Positions 1 through 12,662 of a DNA stretch of 64,000 bases are shown here, piece after piece (the first letter of the stretch is position 1; each line of letters begins with the position of its first letter). The translations under genes were made by a program, and so were the position numbers. The notes under the pieces are model-generated. The model was not told the DNA's origin. It made no database searches and saw only the letters and a program-made list of their open reading frames with translations. The DNA comes from Membranipora membranacea (lineage: Eukaryota; Bryozoa; Gymnolaemata; Cheilostomatida; Membraniporidae), in contig OU612065.1 in the NCBI GenBank assembly GCA_914767715.1, positions 16,494,001 through 16,558,000 on the forward strand, written 5' to 3'.

Positions 1-743
1 CTTGACGTAAGCTCTATCACAGCTGCCAATTTTTTGTTTTGTTTGGGGACCCTGTGATAAGGCCACTGAATAAAGGATTTACACTAGGGCGAGACGCTTT
101 CTAAAACATTATCAATCCTAAACTTCCACCAAGTTAAGCTGTAGTGGATTATATTTTATTTTAAAAGTACACAGTGCCTCTATAGGTGAAGACTTCCCAT
201 CAATATATCACTTGGTGTGAGTAATTTAATTCAGCTAAAAATCTCGCAGCTTTCATATTTTTTAATTTGCGTTGACGTAAGTGATGAGTAACAACCATTG
301 AACATTCTGCTGCTTTATTGACGTTTTACAAGCATGTTGGTTATAGCAATACTGCACAGATCAGAAAGAGGAAATACAATCCTACAACTTTACATGACAC
401 ATTCATTACATGCATAAAGTCCTTATAGCCTTGTCATATGCTTATCCAGGGTCAGATCTGTTCCCCTATTTGATGAATATATATATATATATCAGTGGAT
501 GAATAATAAGGGCTGTCATTGGAATGTATTGTATTGTTGTTGGGGCTATGTGCTTGCCTCTGAGGTAAGACCTGAAGGCTGGTACAGATCAACTGTTCGC
601 GCATAAGGTATGAAGCCTCTTAGTTGCCCAAAAGGCAGGTTGAGTCCACCAGCTCAGCGAATGCATTGTATTGGTCAATCAACTATTGAAGCGAGGCTAT
701 GAAGCACTGGAAATAAAATACCATGTTCTTGCTATTGTTACAG
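1..743 (+). promoter_or_regulatory. 5' region of TBC1D16 with candidate non-coding exon
   Basis: No coding gene is visible here. A good donor (GAG|gtaaga, GT at 565-566) and a good acceptor (ttgttacag, AG at 742-743) lie just before the TBC1D16 start, so a non-coding first exon ending at 564 and a 178-bp intron are plausible. TGACGTAA, a CRE/bZIP-like octamer, occurs near position 4 and again near 274. A short AT dinucleotide run lies near 478-492. The promoter assignment is inference; no TATA box is convincing. Confidence 0.35.
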
Positions 744-745
744 TC

Positions 746-3700
746 ATGATGCAGTCGCCCTTCAGTAAAATGGAGAAGCTGCCCAATGCCATCAGATTGC
801 AGCAACCACTTTCAAAGATGTTTGAGAAGGCGACATCGTTACTCGGGATATCTAGTACTCCCAAAGCACCTGCACTGGATGGTGAAATAGTATACTGCAA
901 GAATAATGTATGCGTTCATCAGGCGGATAGTGATGACCCTGCGCCTGGTTATCTATCGCTTCGCTGTTCTAATTCAGACACTGTGAGTAGGCTTACAAGT
1001 AATTTTGATGTTAGGTTGATATCAGTTACAGTACCTATATAACTTGTACAAACTATCTTTTTAACATATAGCGTTGGTCTAATTAGATAGTATTAAAAAG
1101 TCTTAAAAAGTCTTTGTTGTGGTCCTCATCCGATGATGGTAACGTTCCTTTATACCTACTTTGTTGTAAATGGACTGAGAAGAAGAGAAGCTTTTGTGAT
1201 ATAAGAGTAATCTCTTTGTCCCACACTCAACAGTCTAACCAGTTTTCGATCGCAATTAGATGACATCATAGATTGAATCATAATTTGACTTTTTTTGTTA
1301 ATTTGAGCAGGGAGTGTGGGATTTGAGACTAGTTGATCTGCACCTGATAGTTTGTGATTTCTGACAGTGATTAATTTGTATAGCATTGAGGAAGGCATTA
1401 AACAGATAGCATCCTCTAGCTACAGTACATGATGTAAATCACTATTTGGAATATACCTCAGTGATTTAAATTGGGAGTAATATTGTCTCCTATTTATCAA
1501 AAAGCAGACATTTTTGTGAAAACTGCCCCAATAAATGAGTATTCACCACTTCAAGTTCGATTTGACCCCCAGTTTAATAATTAGAAGCTACTACAAGCTA
1601 TTACCAACCGATATGCCGTTATTTTTTTCAGGCAGAAAACCAGACTGAATCAACACTCATTCTTCATTGGGTTCCTAACACTACTATATGTCGGAACCCC
1701 AAGAGTATAGACAGTCCAGTGAGTGGAAGCCCTCGTAACTCTTCCCTGATTGACAGTGGGACACCTTCAGACTCTCCACCTACACAAGACCTACACATGT
1801 CTGAACTTGTTCTCGAACATAGCACTGAGCAGTCAGTGACTAATCCACCTGACACATTGCAAACAGACATAAACAGACTTAGCACTGATAAAGATCTACC
1901 TCATGAAGACTGCAATGCTAGCAAATCGAATACTGCAGACAACGATGATGAATGTCTTAAAAATACTCAGGATATATATTCATCTACAGAACAGCGAGTA
2001 GATTCTCAGCTGAGCACCTGCACATCAGGCATTTGCTCTGATGGCAGTATAGATAAAAGACTAACAGATGCAGATAGTAGGAGTTCAGAACCTCGGGCTA
2101 CGGTGTCATCTACCAGTTCAACCAGTGTCGAGGATAATACGACAAGCAGTTCTGAATGTCTTGATGACTTTGTAGTTGTGTCCCCTGATGGCTTTACCGA
2201 ATCGATCGGTAAAACAGACTCGTGTTTATCAATGGCGGAACCTGTTTTAGGATATCCTGAACCGAAATCCAAATCATCGACACTTGACAGTCGGCGCTCA
2301 GCGATGCGTCCACTCACTCTATCGTTGAGCTCAAGCACTCACAGGACTAAAAATGACAGTGATGATGATGACACAGCTAGCATATCTAGTGGGTCCACTG
2401 GTGGTCCTGATAGTGATGGATCCTTCTCTCCCACCAGTGCGTCTGAGATTTCCTCGATGTGTGATGTGATATCGCTTACTGAGACAGCTGAGAGTATCGC
2501 CGAGACTCATAATCTTTTGTTCCCCGAGGTGAGCAGGCTGAAACAGGAGGCAGGTCATGGAAGTCGCAGCAGCAGTCCAACCCCAACCAGACCCAGTGTC
2601 TTCTCAGTTAATCTAGGTGAGTGTGAGGGCATTTCAACTGTTATGTTATAAAATGTATCAGTTTCTTGTGTCAGCACAAGTTACAGTTTATATTCACTAG
2701 TTACTTGATACTAGATACTAAAGTATGTATGTAAAGCTTGGAATCTTAGCATCTTCAAATTCTTGTAGGGCCTAATGATGCATATATATTGATTTCAGAG
2801 CATTATGTGTAGGGAACAGCTATTTTACTGCTATTTGGCATTACCAATTGCGTTTTTGTCAGAGATAATACCATAATTGAATGTTATTGAATATTTTTCT
2901 GAAACCTCTTATAAACTAGTGTGATTGACTCCAGAGTATTTTGCTTCTATGTCTTTCTGCTGGAACTCTCTAACATAACATGACCGGACATTTCAGGTGC
3001 TATGCGGTCATTGCGACTGTTTTTTTCTGAGGATAGTGCAAGCTGTGGGCAACTTGTTATTGCTAGTCGTGAGAGCCAGTACAAGATATTTCACTTTTAT
3101 AATGGAGGATTAGATAAGCTTGCCGAAATACTGGAGGAATGGAATCTCTTTCACTCAGCAAAAACTAAGGTACCCATGTCTCTTCATGTTTGAAGTTATA
3201 ATTACCTATGTGTAGTAACAAATAACATATATTATGTTTAGACACAATAACTACCTTTTTGTCTGGAGCACTAGCCCCTTACATTCGAGTTGTTATGAGC
3301 ACATTTCAGATTGCTCTGGCTATTATTTCATGTGAGGTAAACCAAAACATTTTGATAGACAGCACATTATATGAATCAACATTCATCCCACTTGACCATA
3401 CAACAGGCTTTATGAGTTTGCAGCCAGAGAAAGGCCTTGTTGATCATAAATGAAAGGCATCTCATTTTTGTGACACATGTCATGCTGTGGGCTTATATGA
3501 ATGAAACTGAGTTCTTGTATATCATGGTTGAGAGTGTATTCAGGTGTCAGTAATTGCTTGTCTCTATTTCAAGGCTGATTTGCATGCTCAAACAACTGTA
3601 TATGGAAAATCACTATAGAGTTTCCCACTGTACCGGTATCTACCCCATGCTCGTTATCGATTGTTGTTTGAAAGGAGGTTTGCTAATCTCTTGTTTCTAT

Positions 3701-6700
3701 ATTTCAGAGATGGAGGCGTAGTGGAGGGAATTCTCCCTTCACTCAGCAGTTCAGAGTCGTCAAACCAAAGATAAGCGTGGAGGATGAGAGACATCCAGAG
3801 GAATCCCTCTTTCAGAAACTTAACCCTGAATCGTGGAGAGCATTTATGAATGAACAGGGCCAGATCTGTGATGAAGTCTCACTCAAAAAGGTATGAATTA
3901 GCTACTCATGTTTTCATTTATCCACAAGAGCTCTTTCAGTCAAGAGTAATAGGATTTTATCGCCATTCCTTTGATTCCCAAAACACTTCAAGATGAAATA
4001 AAAAGGAGGTTCATTGTATATTGTTTTTAGAATAATTGTATGACCATTCCTTTTGACTGAAGACATGATAAGTAAATCAAGACAGAACTCAATCTGCTAT
4101 TGATCAATAAAATGTTTTGTTGTTATTTTTAGACTGTTTTCTTTGGAGGGATAGAGCCGGTATTGAGAAAAGAAGTGTGGCCTTTCTTACTCTCATACTT
4201 CCCATATGATTCAACTTTTGAACAGAGAGAACAAATACGCCATGACAAATATCTACAATATCAGAAGATCAGAAAACGCAGGTAGAATATTAATTGATTG
4301 AATCTCAAACTGATTCTAATATTGAAAGTTTTTATTGCTTTCTGGCAGATTTCATCAGAGGGTTGAAAATATATACAGTACTAGCTTGTTTTGTATGATG
4401 TTTAAATAAGATCACTTCGACTACATCATCCCGAGCATAAGGGGAAAGTGGACTTTGGATTCTGCGTTTGATGCTATCTTGTTGTACCAAGAAAAATATT
4501 AAGGCTATTGATGGGTTGTACACTAATATTAGTGCGACAAGTTGAATCATTATATTATTTTGTATAGAAGGTTGTGTTTGGTGCCTTGATGTTAATTTTG
4601 GGTTCTTGTGCCTTGGGCCCATCACTTTGGTTCTCAGTTATAACTGGTGTTTGATGTGACGAACAAACTGAAACAAAAGACAGAAGACAAAAATGTAGCT
4701 TCTACAGAAAGTTTTCTGTTAAATCTCACACTGCAAACATAATCAAATAAGATAGAAAATTTGTTTTTGATCTGATAATTATTCAATTTTTTTGGGAGGG
4801 GAGGGGAGGTCATCGGGATGACAAAAAATTTAGAAATTTGCACATGTAACCACTATTGTCAAACTTTATGATAAATTGCCACGGTAATAATTTTGACAGA
4901 GACAAGCTGTCACGTAACGAACAGTGGAATTCTCATTTCTGGAGATCTGTACAGAACATTGTGGAGAAGGATGTGGTACGCACAGACAGAACACATGTTT
5001 ATTATAAAGGTGAAGGCAATGCTAATGTGGACGTGTTAAAAGAGATACTACTCAACTATGCAGTACAGCATCCCCACCTAGGATACACGCAGGTAAAGCA
5101 TTATTTTATGTTCTGCTTGGCAATAATGATCAAAATCATGGTTGGCCAGGTGGTCATTCATTGATCCTTTTGTTTAGAAAGTCCAAACTCAACTTGAGTC
5201 AGCCTATCCTAGTGTAATTATTTAGCCTGCCCAGGCCAATAATTATCTCTGTACTACCAGTAGCCTTAATCTCCTAATATTTAATTTATAAAGTGCAAAA
5301 TTAGCCTGTTATTAGCTGAAACCCATCTCCAGGACTCTACACCGTTGTGTCACAGGTCTCTAACATCAAAATGTTCTTAATTTATTTTCTTGACTGTTCA
5401 CACATTGAGCAGTTACTGTCTTGTGAGTGAAGATTGTAAATGATTCTCTCCCAAACATGAATCATTATCAAGAAAATGCTATGCAACTATCTTGCACTTG
5501 AAATTTAAGGCTAATCCAGATTTCATTTTGCATTTGGTTTAGATCTATAATAAATACAGTCACAGAGGAAATCCTTACCCAGTGGTACCTGTCACAGAGT
5601 GGTACCTTTGATGAGTCACACTTTGTAGCAATACCCTGTCTGTAGAGCCTTTCACATAATACACAACATAACCAATATTACAAAATTACTCTATGTCAGT
5701 ATGGAATTTCCTCATATCATACTGTCACAGAAGTTATTTGGTTTGATTTACACCCTTTGGTTAGGTTATGATGAATGAATACCCTAGTTTGTGTGGATTA
5801 GTCAGCCTAGCTTCATATAATCTGTTTAAATTTCACTCATATAACAGTAAATATTTGTGTGACAGGGAATGTCGGATCTATTATCACCTCTACTAGTGGA
5901 GATGACGAATGAATCGGACGCTTATTGGTGCTTTGAAGGTCTCATGCAACGAACCATCTTCTGCAGTCAGCCCAAAGATCAGGATATGGACAAACAATTG
6001 GTAGGTGAAATTATCAAGTGAGAACGCCGTATCAAGCCTAGCAAGCTATCTTGGTATTCCTGACACCTAGATGGAGCTTTTATGATTGTCCGTTTCAGAA
6101 TATACGATATCCCAAGGCTAAGATGTTATTTTGGTCGGGAATTTCCCAGTTATATATTATTGCTATCAGGGTATATACGGCTCTTGTAAATATTCCGCAA
6201 TGCTCAAAATGATGGTCCACACACATTTACACTATGCAAAACATCATTTACGATAACATATTGAACTTTTTTCCATTGCTATATTGCCACTCTATTTATA
6301 ATGTTTACAGACATATCTTAAAGAACTTCTAAGATTGATGTTCCCAAAGTTTTATAGTCACCTTCAGGAAGTCGGAGAAGCCTTAGGACTTCTGTTTGTT
6401 CACAGGTATGTAATAATCGATGAAATCAGTGCATGAATCTGTGATTCTATAACATGAGTATGACCGACTTTTGTTTGTTTAATAACTTGATATCTCACGT
6501 CTACCAACTGGTCTGCAATAATCCCCACCATACATAAAAATAAAGTCTGCTGTGGGAAGTGGGAACTATTTATATTGTTATACTGGTAGTTGTAGTATTG
6601 ACAGCTCTTACTCAAATTTTTCATCCCGGAACGTGGAGCTTTTTACACGAGCTTCTTATATATTACATTTACCAAAGTTGTATGGTATAGCATGCTCTTG

Positions 6701-8456
6701 AGTTGCCTGTGGCATTGGAATGGGGTCTGAAATCTTTTTGCTGTCGCTCCATTCAAATGTCACTACTGGTTATTTTAGTGACAGCGCTGACATTTGATCA
6801 CCAAGACAAAGAGATCAAACTCTAAACAATACTTGTTAATATATAGAGCACCATAAATAAAAGTCAGCACCATAATGTCGATTATCCCATTTCCTTCTCA
6901 CACCACTACTTGTCAGTGTCATGTGTATGCTGAGTGTCTCTCAGAGCTAACTTACATCAATATGCTGAAAAAAAGTTTTATAGAACTTCGCAGCCCACAT
7001 AAACCTGAATTCCTGACCAACACAATGTGCAGCACGGCTAACAAGCTTATGATGTTGTTGCCAAAATCAATGCAGACCAAATCTATTTCTTTCGCTTTAT
7101 AAAGTGTTTGAAGGTGTAAGTTGGATAGTGGGGTTTGATATAACAAATCCAATCAATATATATCATTTATATGTAATTTACACTTTACACTTGATCAGGT
7201 CAATATTTTTATATTGTTAATTTCACAGGTGGATTTTGCTGTGCTTCAAACGAGAGTTTTCTGAGCAGGATTCTCTTGCTATCTGGGAGACTTGCTGGTC
7301 TAATGTACAGACGGATTACTTTCATCTGTTCGTTGCCCTATCCGTGATTACCAGTTACTCAGATGACATCATACAACAGAACCTTCCCGCTGATGAGATG
7401 CTGCTTCACTTTAGTAACCTCGCTCATCATATGAATGGAAAATTGATTCTTATAAAGGTTAGTATTGGTATAGAAAAATTGAAAGTTGATCGCAAATGAG
7501 CCAGCAATCCATAAAAGACATACTCGAATCCTTCTTAGATTTTTAATAAGGCTCATTATGAGTTTGCGGTGTTTACTTATGAGTTACTGACTGTACTACA
7601 GATATCTATCTGACCATAAAGGAAGGGTCCATGCGACATTGAGTATATCAGTGTTGACCATGAATTCATAAACATATTTATCTTTAAATCTTTGGTGTAC
7701 CAAGGTTTGCCCTTGAATATGCTCACGTACTCCCCCATTAATGAAATATTGTTTGGAAAGTTCTAGTTTTCCAGTTTGTTTCTGAGTATGAGGCTATGAC
7801 TGAGCTAAATGCCCCGATAAATGTGTGATATCTTGCACATCTCACAAAACAGGATCAGCTTAATGACAACTTTGTATTTTTGAGCAAGCGTTACCATGTT
7901 TCTGTCAGCTATCATCTTTTCAAGTCGCCACAAAGTTCAAGCCTGTTACTAATATCTTTGGCTAGTCAAAGATATACCAGCAGGTCCAAAGACTCCAGTT
8001 TTAACATATATATATGTATTCGTCATAGACTTAAAAGTAGACTTTTATTAAATATTATTAAGTATGGTATACGTTAAAACTGTGTAATCGCCAAACATTA
8101 AGAGATAAAAAAACTCATTATAGCAAATATGCTCACCAAGCATCAGATGTGTTCTCCCTCCACTATTCTGACTCTATTAGCTGTATGTGTGTAATATAGT
8201 AGTAAAACCATGAATATCTCAGAGCCTTTTAATCTTGATTTCATAGGCGAGAGGTCTGATGCATCAGTTCCGTTTACTGGAGAAGATACCATGTACAGTG
8301 CAGGACTTGTGTTGTATGACTTCGTCTGGTATGTGGGATAGCGGACATGTCCCGGCTATAGAGTGTGTGGGACATGAGGGTGTACAGGGCTGTCCTTATC
8401 TAGGTGTTACCCCCAAACCAATGTCTATAAGCGATCATATGATGAGACTGGACTAA
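746..8456 (+). CDS. TBC1D16: TBC1 domain family member 16 (Rab GTPase-activating protein)
   Basis: Ten coding exons join in phase to an 862-residue protein (human about 767): 746-982, 1632-2616, 2997-3169, 3708-3890, 4133-4281, 4900-5092, 5866-6000, 6311-6405, 7229-7457, 8247-8456. The family stimulates GTP hydrolysis by Rab proteins in endosomal traffic (human TBC1D16 acts on Rab4A). The N-terminus carries the family signature LDGEIVYCKNNVCVH. Exon 2 encodes about 300 Ser/Thr/Asp-rich residues, longer than in vertebrates and probably disordered. Exon 3 is highly conserved (MRSLRLFFSEDS, RESQYKIFHF). The TBC domain spans about 525-760. It keeps the arginine finger R603 in VEKDVVRTDR and the glutamine finger Q640 in GYTQG, the latter falling exactly on the exon 6/7 junction. 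The C-terminus keeps SGMWDSG and a conserved Cys/His stretch. The start is the first ATG after the acceptor; ATG 749 or 770 is possible. Confidence 0.95.
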
Positions 8457-8710
8457 GGTGTAAGTTCATCGTGAACTCAAACATCATCAGCTTGAAATGG
8501 TGATTAATATGACTGGGTTGAAACTATGACTAACGAATCTATTGTGTATCCTACAACGTGTATGACCTTGGTTTTAGAATGTGTGCTATGTAATAATATG
8601 TGAGTACTATAATATGTTTACTTGAAGTAAACTTTGTTAATAATGGTATGTAATACTACTAACTTTTGGGAACTTATATAGATAGTAATTCAACCAGCCT
8701 GATGTGACTG

Positions 8711-8752
8711 GCCTTATCTCAGAGGCCCTTATTTTGTTTTTTGAGATAAGGC
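8711..8752. repeat. Short inverted repeat in the TBC1D16 3' flank
   Basis: gccttatctca (8711-8721) and its reverse complement tgagataaggc (8742-8752) enclose 20 bases. A similar cttatctcag/ctgagataag pair occurs near 56757-56800, so this may be the tip of a dispersed small palindromic element. It lies in the probable 3'UTR. Confidence 0.4.
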
Positions 8753-9362
8753 TGGGTGTGACTGATGTGATAAAATGCACATAATGCAAGAATTTCAAAT
8801 ATAGAAGACTAATTACACATTTTAATCTTCGATAGGAAATAAACCTTCTTTTTAACACATAGATTTATATTTTATTTTATGTTTTAATGTGCATACAAAT
8901 TGCAAAGTTGTACATTTCTAAAAGGAATTTGTAATTTGCAATTGTTTTTATCATGTCAATCGGAGTAAATATATAGTGTATGGTTACAATTGATGGTGAC
9001 CAGTATCATTTTAATAAAATATTTCACAGCAATCTCCACTCTTCGTTAATTTTGTTTTCAAATCAATGCAAAAGAAGTATTACCATTCCATATCTTTTAC
9101 CAAATATTACTAGAAATCTTTTATTTTATTTTTGTTACATCCTATATACTGATCTGCAGTTTGAATCTGAAGTGCTCTTTTAATGCAATATTTTATATTC
9201 CTCGATTTTTGTGCATAAGTTATTATTTTATACAAGTAATACTACATGTAGCTGTATGAAAATTATCATTATGATTCATAATAGTTGAGATATTAGATAA
9301 TCTCCTCACTTTTTATTTATGGCCATTTATTGTACTTCACAGTTCATTTCTAGTTCCAAGTC

Positions 9363-9368
9363 AATAAA
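9363..9368 (+). terminator. Candidate polyadenylation signal of TBC1D16
   Basis: AATAAA about 900 bases after the stop codon, in very AT-rich sequence. It is the clearest hexamer in the region, but earlier variants could be used. Confidence 0.4.
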
Positions 9369-10054
9369 GCTTATTGCAAAAAATTAGATATAAAATTAGA
9401 TATAAAATGCTGCCAAAGAATAAAGAATCCTCATTTCTTGTATTGTGTTGGGCTTAACTTGCTTGGAGTAGGGGAATGCTTGGAAATAGAAATACATGTA
9501 AAAATAGGCAATTGCCAAGCTGGGATAGGGGTTGTTGGCCCATGTAAAGGAAAGGGTTTTTTGCTCACATTTTGACAGAGTTGTCCTCTTTTCACTTTTG
9601 GCCATAGGTCTGTTATTGTGAAGGCTCATAGCAACATCCGGAATAAACTGAAAAAAACCAGAGATTTTCTTCTTTATTATGTATTATTAATGATTATCGT
9701 ATTCATAATCTCAGGTTTTGTCGTGATTCCCAAGGCTGATGTACAGCACAATCGGTATCTGGTACTATAGCTAGGAAGAAATACACTGACGCAATTTATA
9801 AGAGAGATAAACTGTGTGCGTCAGACAATGACATAATTAATATATAGACTCACTTTCATTTCAATGAAGAACCTACTATCTCTATAACTAACTAATATCT
9901 ATTCAATTCATTCAACTTACTTATTTCATTAATGTATTCTGTTATTATTACTCCACATACAAACATCAATCATTCATCCACAGGCCTTTTGTTGTTTGTG
10001 TAAGGAGTGGTCAAGGGCTATCCCCATTCTGGAGCACTTGGTGACCAGTCGAAT

Positions 10055-10171
10055 TCTACTCCAAAACCTTGGTCTCACTCTCTGTCAATCAATGTCTGGC
10101 TGCCCCATTGACAACAAAAACTCAAAGGAGGTAGTCAAACATTGCCACTGAGACCCAGGTTTTGGAGTAGA
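10055..10171. repeat. Imperfect inverted repeat, MITE-like remnant
   Basis: tctactccaaaacc at 10055 pairs with ggttttggagtaga ending at 10171. The match runs on through ttggtctcact against the matching arm, about 25 bases per arm with two or three mismatches and about 65 bases between. No clear target duplication was found. Confidence 0.45.
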
Positions 10172-11469
10172 CCTGTGGTACAAAGTCAATGTAAATGATA
10201 GACTGCTCATAACTCCCCACTGGACAAATACCTAGCTAGTATATTCAGTATGGCTTCAGGACTTTGAATTATTTCAGTCCAGATTGGAATGACTGCTCGG
10301 TACTAAACCCAACCAACCCCTTGATACAAACGTTGAATCCACAGGATCCACCGCCAATACTTAACCTAATGTATGAATGTATACTGCATGTATGACCGGG
10401 ACTCTTTGTAGTTTGGCTGCTCAAGCAATAAGCCTATAATGGCTTATTATGTCCTGTATGGAATGAAGCATTACAAATATAAAGTTCAGTTGTGAGACGA
10501 CTGTTACCCGAGTTTCAAACTTGCAAGACAGTGGGTTTTACTGGATCAAGGCCAAACCAAAATGTGCATGAGTAAGGGTTCTTTGGCATGAATGTGTCGT
10601 TAGCATTGGGACTTTTTTTGTTCTCAATGCAAGCAAATTGCATCGCAGGCCTTCTACTTACTGAATGCTTTGTTTTCTTTTGTGATGTATTAGTACGCAA
10701 AAAAACAGGTAAAGACTGTGTTTAGCTTCTATACAACTACACTAATCCACACTAATCGTTTTGCAAATACTGTTGAAAGTTAGAATATTAGATTATAAAT
10801 ACTTGATGGCAGGATACTTGATGCTAGTATGATATTGTATGGTCTTAAGACCACTGTCTTGGGGCAATTACAAGCAACATTTTTGACGTTTCAATTGCCT
10901 CTTATGTCATTTTTTGGCTGGATGTCTTTTGCATAACACATGAGCAGAGAGTTCAATGAGTGCCTCACTTTTCAGAAAGAAATCAAACTGTCAGAGTCTG
11001 AAAAACTTAGATATGCCAGCTTCGCATACTTTCCTAACATGCTTATGACATGATATGGGGATATGCGGTAGCGCTGTCTCTCATCAACCATCTCATGCAA
11101 TGATAAAACATATACAATGTAGAACCTAGTACTATAGTCTTGACTTGTGCCAACTGCATCAAACTCTTGACTTCCCACTAATCACATATTGATAGTGTGA
11201 ATATTTGGGATATGCAGTAGTGCTGCGGCTGACCTCTTCAACTGGGTACACACTTTTTTCCTACAGCAAATTTGTCTCACGCTATCATGTTTTGAGCAGC
11301 CTTATGTCTAGGCTGCTTTTTGTCTTGTTCTCGTTGAGATGTAGTGCTGTCGCTGACCACCTTTTAAAATGATGTGATATAATATCTTGTTAAAATCATA
11401 CATATAGTCGTGTTTCCTGCTGACCATATCAATCACTTAACATTTCACTTACCTAACCGATTGTGAAGA

Positions 11470-12045
11470 AAATTACAGGTATGCTGCCGCTGACATGATT
11501 GCTACAACCGGGTACACTCTCAGTTTTGGATTCAGCACATTGTTCTACCCTAGATATACCCTTGTTTTAAACTCGTAACATTTCACTTATTATTAGCGAT
11601 TTTAAGAAAAATTGCGATATGCTGCCGCGCTGCCGATCTTCTGCTGACATGATTGTTACGACTGGGTACACTAGACCAAGTTTGGTCCATTTGACTGCAG
11701 TCCAAGCTGTGGCTCCCTCTCCACTGGTCACACCGCGGCGTGACCAGTGGATTGGGAGCAATAGGCATGCAGGCAATTGGATAAAACATGTTCTAGGTTA
11801 CACCCTATTTCTTTATATTCAGCACGTTGTTATACCCTTGAAACACCTTTTATTCAAACTCTTAATATTTCACTTCAATTTTTAGAAAAATGAGGATCTG
11901 CTGCCGCTGACATGATCGCTACAACTGTGTACAAGCTTAATTTTGGATTCACCACGTTGTTCCAACCTAGAAACACCTTTTATTGAATTCTTAACATTTC
12001 ACTTATTATATGCAATTTTGAGAAATATTGCGGATTTGCTGCCGC
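11470..12045 (+). repeat. Tandem repeat, about 139-bp unit, 4-5 copies
   Basis: The phrase gctgccgctgacatgat followed by gctacaac and gtaca recurs near 11481, 11620 and 11899, with a partial copy near 12037. Spacings are about 139, 279 and 138 bases, so the unit is about 139 bp and one middle unit has lost the phrase. Between phrases, the blocks attttggattca-c-acgttgtt, aacaccttttatt and cttaacatttcactta also recur. The unit is non-coding; its class is unknown. Confidence 0.7.
11712..11759. repeat. Strong GC-rich hairpin inside the tandem array
   Basis: ccactggtcac (11721-11731) and its exact reverse complement (11740-11750) flank an 8-base loop. After a 3-base mismatch the stem continues with gctccc (11712-11717) and gggagc (11754-11759). 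It lies in the middle repeat unit and replaces the normal repeat sequence there, so it is probably part of a later insertion. Confidence 0.7.
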
Positions 12046-12662
12046 AAGACAGTAACATACTAACCTCATAAAGATCTGACATTATACTTACTGAAAATTT
12101 TAAATTTGTCCTGATCTAACACGAGCAGACTTCTGCAAGTTTACTTGGTAAATGAATTGGCAAGTCAAAAAAATCCCCACAATGCAGTTTCAACCTGGAA
12201 TTCCCTGAATATTAGATTAGTAAGATTACACAGAATAGGAGTTATGTCCCACACATATAATGCAAAAACAAAACACCTTTTAATTTCTAAATATGACCAC
12301 TACAACTGGTTACACCCGGTGAATTTTACAGAAGAAACATAAATGAAGTATATAATATGCGATCAGTTTCCTGCCATAAAAAAATTGTCCGTGCCATTAT
12401 TTTATAGAGCAGTTACAGCTAGGCTGCTTCTGGCCTATAGCTCGCAGTCACTCGGAATAGGACAGCACAGTTTTAGCGCTAGTCCTAGATAAAAGAACTA
12501 CATAATATATTATTGGGAGCAAACATGTATGCGTTTAACCATCGAAGTTTGCTATACGGCAAGTAGTCTCTTGTTAATCCTGTTCCTGAAAAACTTTTCC
12601 CGATACTTTTAGCTCATCAATTTGTTTTTTTAAAATCGGGCTAAACTCCATTAGATATTACC

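Larger units (their letters stand above)
9390..12662. other. Intergenic region TBC1D16-CNOT10
   Basis: About 3.3 kb with no open frame resembling a protein. It holds an imperfect inverted repeat near 10.1 kb and the tandem repeat array at 11.47-12.05 kb. Decayed fragments of that repeat (short matches around gctgcggctgac and tgctgtcgctgac) appear from about 11.2 kb. The CNOT10 promoter should lie in the last few hundred bases; no core motif is obvious. Confidence 0.6.
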
